This document shows positions 32,490-44,150 of a stretch of DNA of 64,000 nucleotides, in pieces. The notes beneath the pieces are model-generated. The model worked only from the letters and a program-made list of their open reading frames with translations. It did no database searches and was not told where the DNA came from. Position 1 is the first letter of the stretch; each line of letters opens with the position of its first letter. A program made the translations under genes and the position numbers. Origin of the DNA: Euclidia mi (taxonomy: Eukaryota > Arthropoda > Insecta > Lepidoptera > Erebidae); NCBI GenBank assembly GCA_944739405.2, contig OX123182.2, forward strand, positions 43,339,598 to 43,403,597, written 5' to 3'.

Positions 32490-33829
32490 GTTATGCTCAG
32501 TATTATGAGACTGTACTCTCGTGTTTGTGAATTATGTAACACTTTGCTAGATTCATATGACGTTATAATTAATCCGATTACCTACATTTTCATTTGTTGC
32601 AAAACGACATTTGTTATGCAAAAGTAGATTACCGTTTAAAAGTAAACTTTTAACCGTAATGTTTGTTCTTTATGTTTAAACTAGTTTTTTAATTTCTCTA
32701 AATGAATATGCTTAAAAAGATATCTGATTATTGGACAAGAAAGACAATTTTGCATCTCAAACATCTTAAGTCGCGTTGAATATAAATGCGATGCATTCTA
32801 ATATTAAAGGCATGTGCTTGTGGCGCCAGTAATAGGTACAGCACTCATCGATATTCTATTGTTGTGCCAATTAAGACGTGCGTATTGATATAACATTTTC
32901 ATGATTATCCACGACGTGGCTTTATGTGGTGTGATGGTGAACCGTGTGCTTGATAATATACTATTACTTTATTAAGTGGGCCTGCAGTACGGGAAAAGGC
33001 CATAATACCAGTCTTCGAAAACTATCACGTAGAATTTTTATATTTTCCTATACAATTTATCTGACTTCGAATAATTTATCTTGCTTCTGAAAAATATTAT
33101 ATACCTACACTGTCCATTATAAAATTACGGTGTGTGTAAGTGATTATCTTATTATTTAGATATGATTTTTTTATACAGACTAGCAAACAGCAGACTATTA
33201 AAATATTTAAAACAAAACAATCACAAAGAAAGCACATACAAAGCAGTTAAGCTTGCAATGCAAAGCCATTAATTGGAAAATACGCTTTTTCAGTACTCGT
33301 AAACGTTCTACAAAACAGTATTGTCCAGTAATCAAAGTAGTAAAACCTCCGAACGGAGTGACGATCGACATTGCTAGCTACCTACCTCAATCGGTACAGA
33401 GTAAAGGGACAATTAGAGAATGCAAACTACAGGAACGGGTTGGTCTGACATCGTCGGCTAATTACATTTGCTTGCTTGCTCGCTCTCACACAAATAATTA
33501 CTCTGTGTATGTAGCAGACGTTAACTCCTTACAGGACTGTAACTAGAATTCTAGAACTTGAAAACCAAAAATGCTCCAGTGTAATGATTTGAATAGTTTA
33601 AGCTGCAGATTTGCCTGATATTAACTAACTATTAGTACAAAGCTAAAAAATATCAGTCTGGTGCCAGTTTTATTACTTAATGACAGAATTTTCGATAATG
33701 TTGATAAGAATATAGATAGATAGATATACGTTTTATTACACACCTACATAGCTGTTGCTACTTCGATGTGATTAAAAGACTGTATTTCTTGACTGAGTAT
33801 ATAATAAAGGTGGTTACAATGGTAGGTAT
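32490..33829. other. gene-free AT-rich region
   Basis: A 97-codon plus frame at 33253-33546 has reasonable composition but no recognised domain, so it is not called. GATAGATAGAT simple repeat at 33714-33724. Confidence 0.4.
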
Positions 33830-34078
33830 ATATGGTATAGAAAAAATCTGAGTTAGCGAGCTACAACCGCCCGCGCCTGCCGATCGTTGTGTGTGTCATC
33901 AGCTAAATGGTCGCGCGCCTCCTTCACCGCGCACCGCACCTCCTCTCTCGTCCTATGCGTTTAGTAGGTGCGTAGACAAAGCATTATATAGTTAATTTGT
34001 TAAGAACTTAAAACTAGAATATAATAATATATTTGTGTCAACTAACGCCTGTATATTAAAATTTTACCTGTTTTCCGT

Positions 34079-34325
34079 TATTTGTAAGTACATACATACA
34101 TACATACATAGACTCACGCCTGTTTCCGGGAAGGGGAAGGCAGAGGAATATTAAACGCCCACTTTTCGCCAGTGTTTTGATCCCACGTAATAGGTGGCGA
34201 GCCTATTGCCGCTTATCGGGATATTTTGTTTGCCAGAGCCTCGTCCGTTGATCGGCAGGTGCACCACTTGCAGGTGAGGTTGGCTTGAGACCCTAAGTTC
34301 TTGGTGGGAACCCTATGCACCCATA
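34079..34325 (-). mobile_element. SINE-like repeat with CATA-type tail
   Basis: An ACATACATACATACATA tract is followed by CTCACGCCTGTTTCCGGGAA and a GGAAGGCAGAGG block. The order is the reverse complement of a lepidopteran SINE end (compare 60650-60703 on the plus strand). The full head was not identified. Confidence 0.5.
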
Positions 34326-34849
34326 TATATTTGTAAGCATAAATTAGTATAAGAATATTTCAGATGATATTTTAGGACTGCCCGTGTCATTTTAAAAGCC
34401 TAACAACAGCCTGTTAGCCTAACATATAAGAACATGCTAATTATCAAGTGGATATTACAATTCTGGTAGAAATTTGTTGAAAACCAAACAGCAACTCTTT
34501 TCTCATTTCTTTTTCTTTATCGTCACATTGTATGATAAGACCATGTGAAAATACCTCAAGGCTCAACTTTAGAAAGGCTAACTATGATCAAATTAATGTT
34601 TTCCTTAACTCAATAGACTGGACATTATTTTTTACACGAATATGGAAGTAGACACTCTCGTGACGACTTTTTACGACATTTTGAAAGTTGCGATAGATTG
34701 ATATGTACCAGTATCTAAATGTAAAAAAAACAAGTATCCACCTTGATATGATCGTAAACTTACAAATTTGATGCGTGAAAAAAATAATTAAGCATTTTAT
34801 TTTTTTTGACATACAAGAAATACAATAACTAAAGGGATAGATTAGTATT
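34326..34849. other. AT-rich stretch, nothing recognised
   Basis: No coding or repeat signal. Confidence 0.4.
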
Positions 34850-34867
34850 GCAGGATCTTAGCAAGCA

Positions 34868-35182
34868 ATGCATTGTTATATCTCATATATTGCCTCAACA
34901 GGACAGAAAATTAATCAAAACTCTCAGTATTTCTGGTCTTTCGTTAAAAGCAGACGCGGCAACGTGAGTAACTATCCTGCTGAATTGTCAGACGGTTGCA
35001 ATATCTCCTGTGATGGTACCGAAATCTGTGATATGTTTGCTAATTTCTTTACATCAGTATATGAGATAGGTAAGAGTGCGGTAAATTCCACGGACTTTTT
35101 GGATACGGTTCCCGAATCTTGCCATATAGTTTCCTCTGTATTTTTAGATAAAAATAAATATACAGGCAACTCATGCAACTAA
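34868..35182 (+). pseudogene. LINE ORF2 linker, upstream part
   Basis: The frame reads NSQYFWSFVKSRRGNVSNYP, then ICDMFANFFTSVYE, the segment just before the RT fingers in jockey/CR1 LINEs (the FW.F...F..VY pattern). It loses frame near 35175 and the match resumes in the next frame at 35190. The endonuclease is missing. Confidence 0.75.
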
Positions 35183-35189
35183 ATCTAAA

Positions 35190-36589
35190 CAAGGGTCCGA
35201 TGGTATGCCACCAGTATTTGTAAAAAACTGCGCAAAGGCATTGACTATAGCCATGCACATAACCTATAACAAATCTTTGCAATCTAGCAAATTTCCCAGG
35301 ATACGGAGACTTGCTAAAGTAATACCAGTACACAAAGAGAAAGAACAAAGCTTTGTTCAAAACTATCGACCTATTTCACTATTATCAACAATGGCCAAAA
35401 TCTTTGAGGCTCTGATATGTCCACTAATCAAAAACCATTTCAAATGCTTCCTAACCGACTCTCAACGTGGGTTTCTTAACTCAAGATCTACATGTACAAA
35501 TTTGGCCTGCCTTGTGGATGATCTGACAGGTGTTCTGGATCGCCAGGGGCAAGTGGATGTTATCTACACCGACTTTAGTAAGGCTTTTGATAAAGTATCC
35601 CATCCAATACTTTTGAAAAAACTAGCCCGATACGGTTTTACGGGTTCGGTATACTCCTGGTTAGAATCGTATTTAAAAGATCGTAGTTTCTACGTTGTTG
35701 TGAATGGGTACAGGTACGGGACATATATGATAACATCTGGCGTGCCTCAGGAGTCGCATTTGGGACCGATATTGTTTAATATTTTTGTAAATGACTCGCC
35801 CCAATGCTTCACCTACTCTACTCCATATATGTATGCAGATGATTTCAATTTTTTAAAAGAAATTAAACATAAGGATGATGAGTCCAAATTGCAAAACGAC
35901 CTAAATCAGCTAATTAAGTGGTGTTCCCAAAACGGTATGCATTTGAATCATGAAAAATGTCATTGTATACATTTTTCTAGAAAACTTAACCCTGTTTTCA
36001 CATCCTACAACGTGGCAAATAACAAACTCATTGAGACAGAATTGGTTCGACACTTGGGTGTTACTCTGGACAAAAAGCTCACATTCGTGCCTCACTTGGA
36101 TATTATTATCAAAAATGCTTCCAAAATGTTAGGTTTCGTTATTCGGAACGGCAAGGCTTTCAGAAAGCCTGCCACTAAAATATTGTTATACAATAGCTTA
36201 GTTAGAAGCGTGCTGGAATATTGTAGTCAAATTTGGAGACCGCACTACGCCGTCCACTCCCTTAGATTAGAAAGAGTGCAGAAAAGGTTCATGTGGCATT
36301 TATGTTGGAGTTCGGGTCTATCACATGCTTTAAAATCATATGAAAGTAGACTCCAGCACTTTGGCATTCAAGCCCTAAAAAACGTAGAGATATTTTAGAT
36401 TTGGTGTTTTTATTTAAGCTGTTGAGAGGGCAAATAGACTATCCAAGGTTACTGAGTAAAGTCCAAATTAATGTACCATCTAGATATCCTCGAAAACCTA
36501 TTCTACCGCTGAGTGCCCCGTTTCAACGTACAGAGATTGGGAAAACCTCCTTGATTCTGCTTATGTGCCGATCACTGCGAGTCAATTGA
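35190..36589 (+). pseudogene. LINE reverse transcriptase, frameshifted
   Basis: The main frame 35205-36398 encodes RT landmarks in order: FVQNYRPISLLSTMAKIFE, VIYTDFSKAFDKVSHPIL, SGVPQESHLGPILFNIFVND and PYMYADDFNFL with the catalytic YADD. These are followed by ENGMHLN-type primer-grip sequence (SQNGMHLNHEKC) and RHLGVTLDKKLTF. The GVPQG box reads GVPQES, so a normally invariant glycine has become glutamate. The frame breaks at a TAG at 36396, and the C-terminus continues in a neighbouring frame at 36401-36530 (FKLLRGQIDYPRLL). Catalytic aspartates are present, but the frameshifts and the missing endonuclease make it inactive. Confidence 0.85.
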
Positions 36590-37300
36590 TATTCATTTCG
36601 ACTCACTAGCCGCATTCCGTAAGGGAATCGGCTGATGCCGATAAATATGATTAAATTAATAGCCGCCTAATGTTAATGTAAATAATTTAAGCAAATCAAT
36701 TCAATTCAATTTAATCATATCGATTCACTTTAATCAAATCAATTAATTTTAATGAATTCAAATCAGTTTAATCAAATTCCTTCAATTTATTAAATTTTTG
36801 TTTTGTTTTATTTTTTATTTGTCATTTGTTTTTTGTTATTAATTTGTAAGTTATTTCATTCTTAGTGACATTATATAATTATTACAGTTTATATATTTTC
36901 AATAATTTTATTCAACCATGTTTTCTTTTATTTTGACATTTCAGCTTTAGGCTAGCTATTTATTAATATTTGGTTTGACATTAAGCATTGTTCCTGTCAC
37001 TTTCATTGTAATCCTTATGATATGTATCTGCTTTTTTATTATTACTATAATTCTATTTTTATAAACTTTAATTGTACGATTTGTTGCTCAAAATAATATT
37101 TAAGACTTAGCAGCCTGCCCTTTTTTTTCTTTTTCTTATTAGATAACAAATTTCTTTATATTATATTACTTACCTCATCTATGCATGCAGTGGCTTCTTT
37201 GAAAGGTTATGCAAGCGACTATCAACTGCTTGTGATTGCTTTATGTTAACGAATTCTTGTTATAACCACTGGTGGTCCTTAAATAAATAAATAAATAAAC

Positions 37301-37702
37301 AACTCCCTTACATAAATGTTTTACGAAAACGATGTTTTTACTATTATAAAGTGATAACCATCTAGTTAAATGTTTGTCCAAAATCCTTGTTTTTCTATTA
37401 CCTACAACATGCTTCTATAGAAGTGCTAATTTTCTGGAGTTTGGCTCTTTAACATATTATTTTAACAGAATAATTATATCTGTATATGGCTTGTGTGGCA
37501 TAGTGATGTTACTAAAGACGGATTTGGCTTGTCATCATAGGATTCCATGACGTCGATCCAAGTCGTGACGTCAGACATGTATCGGTATCATGCATGTATT
37601 AAAGAACACATTGCTGTGATGCTACGCAATGGCTCAATATTGAGTATGTAGCAGTAGTTTTCAGCATGCTTGAGTATAATTTTTGCAGCATATTGCTATA
37701 AA
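37301..37702. other. AT-rich stretch, nothing recognised
   Basis: No coding or repeat signal apart from a local ACGTCGATCCAAGTCGTGACGT imperfect palindrome near 37551-37572. Confidence 0.4.
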
Positions 37703-37858
37703 ATTTTACAGCGAGCGATAATAATGAACATTTTAAATGCACACATAATTTCGAAAAGTCAGAGGTATGTGCCCGGGGCACCTGGGGATCCAACCCGAAA
37801 CCATCGTCTCGGCAGTCCGTTACGTACACCACTGGGCTATCGCCGCTGCTTTTTTCAA
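37703..37858 (-). mobile_element. tRNA-derived SINE, 5' part
   Basis: The minus strand starts with AGCAGCGGCGATAGCCCAGTGG (A-box region) and has GGTTGGATCCCC in the B-box position. It then continues CTCTGACTTTTCGAAATTATG and TTATTATCGCTCGC. The same body is on the plus strand at 60429-60703. The tail part is truncated. Confidence 0.75.
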
Positions 37859-39809
37859 TGATGAAGGTTTTAGGTTTAATTGTCCTACATATAGAATCTA
37901 CCTGAATTCTGTCTCCTTCTTTATAGTAATAAGCACAAGTTCAGGAGTATTTACTTTTTATTACATCATTAATACCAAGAAAATACCGCAGGCTACAAGG
38001 CAAAATCGAGAAACTAATTTACTTATTCCTTACAGAACTTTTCATAAAAGGAAAAAGTTTTGTTGATGCTTTGTTTTGAAGGCAGCTCAGTTCATTATGA
38101 TTGGTGCAACAGTTGGATTAACTACTAATTAATAGCGAGTTTTGAAATAAGATCGGAAGAAAAATTTCGGACGGAATTTCAATATCTATCTTTCGAATGC
38201 AGGATGCAGAAGGAAAAGTACCAATTATGGAATACGTCCCCTTTATGGAATATTTTAAAACTTGGGGATTTGATAAAATTAAATTAATTTTGGATGTAGT
38301 CCACCATTTGTACCTTTACTAAACTAAAGCAAATTTTGGAATATTCGTGACGCTTAGTCTTCGAAATATAACGTATCCCATATTAGGAACGTAATCCATA
38401 AATGGTACCTTTTCTCTACCTTTAACAACCGAGAAAATCAACGCACACTAACAACAACCTTGTTTGCGAACGCTTTCGTGTATTTATTAGGAGTGCCTTG
38501 TCTTCATGTCGAACACTCGTTTCTATATGAACACGCTCGCGAATTTTATTATCTTAAGCCATTATTTCACCAGTTGAGAACTTGTTTCCTTATAAAATAT
38601 TATATCATCACTTTATCTCAAAACTTAATTTAAATGATGTACATGCAATTATTATTTATTGTTATTGTGTTTAGTCTGAGAGTTGGGAGCCTGGTGATCT
38701 GTAAAACATGAAAATGATTTTGAAACAATCAGCTATTATTTTTAGTAATGTATGATCAACATTATAAAAGGACTTGAATAACATAGATGCTATTAATTCA
38801 TGCTCGAAATCACTTAAAGGTGCACTCCATCTTTTTATTTATAGCGAAAGCGGATAGTTGCTGCATCAGGCGTATGCTTGTGTTGTTCCATTCCCGATAC
38901 GTATGGCAATAAGTACAAAATTTGATACTTTAACTCAATCTTGTGTGATGGCTTATTAATGCAGTAACCAGCATCAAATTACCAAAAAAGAAAGATGTTA
39001 TTGTTCTTTATAAATAATCCTTTCTCAGTTTATGCCTTCAGTGGGGCATACTGCAATCCATTACCAACCAGCACGTTAACGTGTTTACCATATTAATGGA
39101 CTAAAAAAGAAACACGATCATCTCACTTCTACGAACACCTGGTTTTAAAACGGTTCTATCTTTGATCTGCGAATTTCATGAGAGGGTAGAGAATTTTATT
39201 ATGTTTACGTTCGTATGAGATTTTAATTTGATAGGGGATCAGCCTATTGTTATTTTTGGTTAAGCTTTGTTTGCATAAAGGAAATGTGTATTAAGTTTCC
39301 AGCCGATATGTTAGACATGCTTTTATGATCAAATGTGTATAATAATTTATGTCTATGATATATTATGGTCTTTTGATATATGGAGGAATCAAAATGAAAC
39401 CTGAAAGCTTATATTTATCAAGTAATGGAAAATGGAACAAACAAGTCAAGATTAATACCCAACAAGCAATAAGTATATATCAAACGATTCTTAACGTCGT
39501 AATCTATGATGATTTTGCCGTATACGGCATACGATATTTGTTTATAAGTTGTATTATATCACGTGACAATTACTGGACGCGACACAAAGTCATGTACATG
39601 TTACCTTACTAATTATTTTGTTTACCTCCATCTTTTTCCCTCGTCTTATTTTCTGTCCCCTTGTTTGGCTTTTATAACTGATATTAACATCACATTAGGG
39701 TGGCTTCAGACAAGTATAGCGTTGTCACAAAAGTATCAAAATATGTTCCCTATTGTGGCTTTTATTAACATTCATTATAATGCATAATTTAATTGTATTA
39801 AATATATGT
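37859..39809. other. gene-free region
   Basis: No recognised gene. A degenerate inverted repeat at 38213-38415 is listed separately; frames of 74-87 codons at 39349-39787 have no domain. Confidence 0.45.
38213..38415. repeat. imperfect inverted repeat, ~45-bp arms
   Basis: AAGTACCAATTATGGAATAC at 38216-38235 pairs with GTAATCCATAAATGGTACC at 38391-38409, and matching continues inward to ATGGAATA/TATCCCAT. The spacer is about 110 bp. It may be a decayed fold-back element. Confidence 0.6.
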
Positions 39810-40066
39810 ATGTGTTTTTATCCGTGTGGTGACGGATTAAGAATACGGAATGTTACCACCCCATATCATCCCATAGGTGTCGTAAGAGCCGACAGAGGGA
39901 GCATATTATGCAGAGAACAGCACTGTAAGAGAAGGAAAACTTGATACAAACCCTATACCAACCCGTTTGGCCAGCGTGGTATAGTAGGCCAATTCCTTCT
40001 TACAAAGGAGAGGCCTAGTCCAGCAGTGGACTGTTAAAGGCTGATGATGATGATGATGATGATGTG
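39810..40066 (+). mobile_element. lepidopteran SINE/LINE 3'-end module with GATGAT tail
   Basis: CGTGTGGTGACGGATTAAGA, then CACCCCATATCATCCCATAG, GGTGTCGTAAGAG, TTGGCCAGCGTGGTATAG and GAGAGGCCTAGTCCAGCAG lead to GGCTGATGATGATG. This order is a common lepidopteran retroposed 3' module. No coding capacity. Confidence 0.7.
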
Positions 40067-41154
40067 TTTTTATATTTAGTTGGACCTCCATATTATCAAC
40101 TAGGTCTTAGGTGTAATTCTATAGACTCCTATTCGATACAATTTCGGTAAGTAGTCAATGAACTTGAAAATGTTGACAGATTTTTAGTGAAAGTACGCCT
40201 CACAGCGTCACAAACAGATTTTCTTTAGTTTTAAACATGTCAGTGCTGGGCTTATATTATGGATTGACAATAAATGAAGCACAAAAGCAATAGGCTTGTG
40301 TCCACTAAGAATAAATACGTTTGATTGTAGTATCTATAGATTCATTATGATTTTAAGATGTCAATAAAGTTTATTATTTACTATAAAAATGTAAGATTAA
40401 TGTTATTTTTAGGATTCTAAAACTAAAAATAATGTAATGTTTATTCTTGTGACAGTGAACACCAATCATAGAGCATTACGTCAAACAGTACGTCCGCCAT
40501 TCATGTTGTTGACGTTTTAGTAGTAAATACAACTAAAACGTCGAAACTTTCTACCTGTCAAATCCAATATAACAAAATAAAATTGGGTACATCAGACCAG
40601 ACTTCATTCACGGTTCGTTTTGTTTTGGACTTTGTGATATCACTCAACCGCCATGATGGTTTACAGCGTTTTCGTGACAAATTTTATTGAAAAAATGAAC
40701 ATCTAATAAAGGAACGAATCAATCGCTAATTAATTTAAAGACACAAGCCTATTTTACGCTTTGCAAGCTTAAAAATAAGTAATTACTGTTTACATATGAG
40801 CAGCCCCCTATTTATCTGTATTACCTACTTATAGGTATATAACTATGTACTTTATGTAAAAAAATCGCTAAGAGTAAGTACTCACATAATTTACATAGTA
40901 GATCATTCGTCGACCATATAAGTTTGTAATTATGATTTGTATTATCAACAACATTTCTAATAGAAAAACACATTCACCGCGACAATTATTAAACGACAAC
41001 ATAAATATTTAAAATTTAAAATTTATTTGCTATGGACGCCACGGGACTGCGAGATTTTTGTTATTTATTATATTGACATATTTAAGCCACACGTAAGCCT
41101 GTTATTCCAGGATGCAAATAAAGTTCGTAGTATTGTAAAACCCAATTCAGTCAA
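40067..41154. other. AT-rich region, nothing recognised
   Basis: No coding or repeat signal. Confidence 0.45.
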
Positions 41155-44150
41155 GACAAAGTCAAAATCCTTTATTCATTTGGGTCACAATGTGACGCTT
41201 ATGAACGTCAAAATAATAAATTTATAAAATAATTACTTAAAGACTCTACATTTACATTTACTACCACCTTCGCAAAGCAAGGGCGTAGAACCATGAGAAA
41301 GAACGGACAATAAAACTCACGGTCACTCTTTTTCATCGCCAGGTTATGCATAATACACATAATTTACATTTTGTAAGGTGCAGCAACTGTTACACCTTCT
41401 ATATCACTTGCATATATTTACTGTACATAATAATACTCAAGCATAATACTTAATTTTAATTTTGATGTTCATTTAGTTAGCCTCCTCAGAATAGACATGG
41501 TGAAACAAAAGCATCCACTCACATTACATATACCTAATAATGCAGGCAATCCGCGAAAAGAGATCAGAAACATGATGGAAATGATGCAGTTAAATATTAA
41601 AATGTAATACCAGCCGCAAGACCGTCATCGACCAGTCATCGCAAGTAGCACCCGTTCACGAGTATGACGCATGGGCCAGCCATCATCCCTCTCGCCATAT
41701 TAGAGGGACAGGGATGATCCGACACACGACGCCACCACAAGAAATGACATTTTAGTGAGCATGACGACAACGGTATTAGAACCGGCAGTAAGAAACAATC
41801 TATTGGTATACTGACCATGACCGCCAATTACTTCCACTTTCCAGATCGTTATTATGAATATAAATTAGTGGAACGCGTGAAGGAATGCAAATGTAGAAAG
41901 AATTGTGTGAAGGTGACAAGTGAACAATGATATAATCAGGGATAAATGATGTTAAACTACATTCAACAAATCATAAAAATATCCAAGTCCTGCAAAATCA
42001 TGTATTCACGAGGCACCTCCACTTAACGTGTCACTTATCAAAACAAGAATTTAACAAATCTATATAACAATTATATTAAACGGTCAGAAAAGAAAATATT
42101 GCCTAACCCTATCCCCATGGTGTCTTATCATTTAAAAATTCCTTAATAGTGTAATAACCCCTTTGTAAAAGAAAGTTCCTTATTGTTTGTATTTGTGCAT
42201 GGGTAAATTCATTATTTATAGAGGCAATTTGTTGAAAAATCATATACCAATCCCCGCAAATGAGTTCTGAACTTTATGTAAACGGTAGTTAGTTCCCACT
42301 AGTTTATGCTTATTCCTTTTTTCACGCTGTGCAAATCACTATTTTTGCGGCAAAGAATTAAGTTTTTCTTAATGTTCATTAAGTTAGCATATATTTATTG
42401 CGATGCAACTCTCAATATATCTACTTTTTTAAATTTATTACGTAAAGAAACTCTAGCACCTAACTTATAAATTGCACATATGGCCCTCTTTTGAATGACA
42501 AAAATAGTCTGTATATCAGCAGCTGTACCCCATAACATTATACCGTAAGATATAACGCTGTGAAAATAACTAAAGTAAACTAGTCTAGCAGTATCTAAAT
42601 CTGTCAATTCCCTAACTTTTCTAACTGCAAACGCTGCAGAAGTAATTTTGACTGCGAGACACGATATTTGGACGCCCCACTGAAGCTTACTATCTAAAGT
42701 TTGACCTAAGAATACGTTTGATTCGACTAGTTGAATTGTTTCCTTATTTAAAATTATATTAGTAGGAACAATTTTGACATTAGGCAAAGAGAATTTAACA
42801 CATTTGGTATTGCTAGGGTAAAGAACCAAATTATTTGTCGAAAACTAATCTAATACTTGTGCAAGAGTGTTATTGACGCTATCAAAGTTACATGAATTGC
42901 GATCAACTTTAAAAATTAGTGACGTAAATTTTGAACAAAGAACGGCAAATCATTAATATATATTAAAAAAAGACATGGACCAAGAATAGAGCCCTGTGGA
43001 ACGCCCATTCTTACTGGCAAACCTAGAGACCTACTCCCTTTAATATCTTCATACTGAATTCTATCACTAAGGTAGCTGGCAACAAGATTGAGTGCGGTAT
43101 CTCTAATACCATAAAGTTTCAATTTACGTAAAAGTGTATTATGTTCCACACAATCAAAAGACTTTGACAGGTCACAAAATACACCAATGGCATCCTTCGA
43201 GTTTTCCCAAGCATTAAAACTATGCTTTAATAAAGTTACACCGGCATCAACGGTGGAGCGACCCTTAGTGAAGCCATACTGCTCACTGTGAAATAAATTA
43301 TTCGTGTGAAAGTGGCTGTCTAATTGATGCAAAATAATCTTTTCAAAAATCTTACTAATAGCAGGTAAGATAGAAATTGGCCGAAAATTACTAGGGTCGC
43401 TCTTGGATCCCTTTTTGAATAACGGTATCACTTTACTGTGTTTCATTAGATCAGGATCATTCAATATACGCATCTGTTGAATATTGCAGCTAAATATGGA
43501 GCTAAACTAGAAATAATGTGTTGAACAAGTTTAACAGAAATGCCCCATAAGTCAACAGATTTTTTATTATTAAGTGTCTTGAATACCTTCAGTATGTCAT
43601 TGGTGTTAATATATTTAAAATTAAAAAGCATATCACACTCATTCACATTGCCCCTAAATTGCAACATATCTGCTTTGCTTGAACATGAATCTAGACAGCT
43701 GGTTGTGTTCACTGGTATGTTTATGAAGAAATTGTTAAATGTCTGAGCAACATCAGTTTTCCTAATAATCATTTCAACATTAAATTTTAATTCATAATTG
43801 TTATCTACCAATTTAGCTCGACCAGTCTCATTGTTAATAATGTTCCAAGTAATTTTAATTTTGTTCTAGGATTCTTTGATTTGATTGTTTAAATATAAGG
43901 ATTTGGCTAAAGCACGTCCTCTTGAAAACTTTTGAATAATTTCTAACATATTGAATAAATTTAGGATTAAAATTGTATTTCTTCATACCATATAGATCAT
44001 ACAACCTAGCTCTACTCTTGTATATACTTACTGTTGCCCAATCACAAAAAAATACTTTAATGCTCCTTGCAAACGTCTTTTGTTTAAAAATTTTATTTTA
44101 CTCATCATTAATAGTGTTAAATAAGCATTTATATAATTCATCATAAGAAT
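41155..44150 (-). mobile_element. jockey-type LINE, copy 2 (inverted relative to copy 1)
   Basis: It runs on the minus strand from about 44150 (linker between endonuclease and RT) to the 3' tail at 41155. Its 3' end TGACCCAAATGAATAAAGG and 3' UTR match copy 1 at 14446-15650, but it lacks the insertion at 14606-14844. It retains about 200 bp more on the 5' side than copy 1 (RARLYDLYGMKKYNFNP in one frame). It is dead through several independent lesions described in the RT entry. Confidence 0.85.
42395..43811 (-). pseudogene. jockey-like reverse transcriptase, copy 2, catalytic box deleted
   Basis: Three minus-strand frames (43811-43461, 43473-42916 and 42829-42395) together follow copy 1. The first carries NNKKSVDLWGISVKLV, the second FRPISILPAISKIFEKII and GVPQGSILGPCLF, the third VFLGQTLDSKLQWG. 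Compared with copy 1, a 28-bp gap at 42924/42925 removes exactly the stretch with FADD, so no polymerase activity is possible even if frames were ignored. Another frame break lies near 43465, and a TAT-to-TAA change closes the last frame at 42395. The endonuclease is absent. Confidence 0.9.

Larger units (their letters stand above)
34850..37300 (+). mobile_element. jockey/CR1-type LINE (second family), 5'-truncated
   Basis: It comprises broken RT coding sequence, about 700 bp of AT-rich 3' UTR and a terminal TAAATAAATAAATAAATAAA tail at 37277-37298. The RT and tail differ from the GAATTT-tailed jockey copies elsewhere in the window, so this is a separate family. The 3' UTR holds an ATCGGC-TGAT-GCCGAT hairpin at 36626-36641 and a degenerate TTTAATCAAATCAATT-like repeat at about 36690-36785. 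No reliable TSD. Confidence 0.8.

Noticed and set aside
33253..33546. 97-codon plus-strand frame with protein-like composition
   Set aside because: No domain and no splice-like edges; kept only as unassigned sequence.
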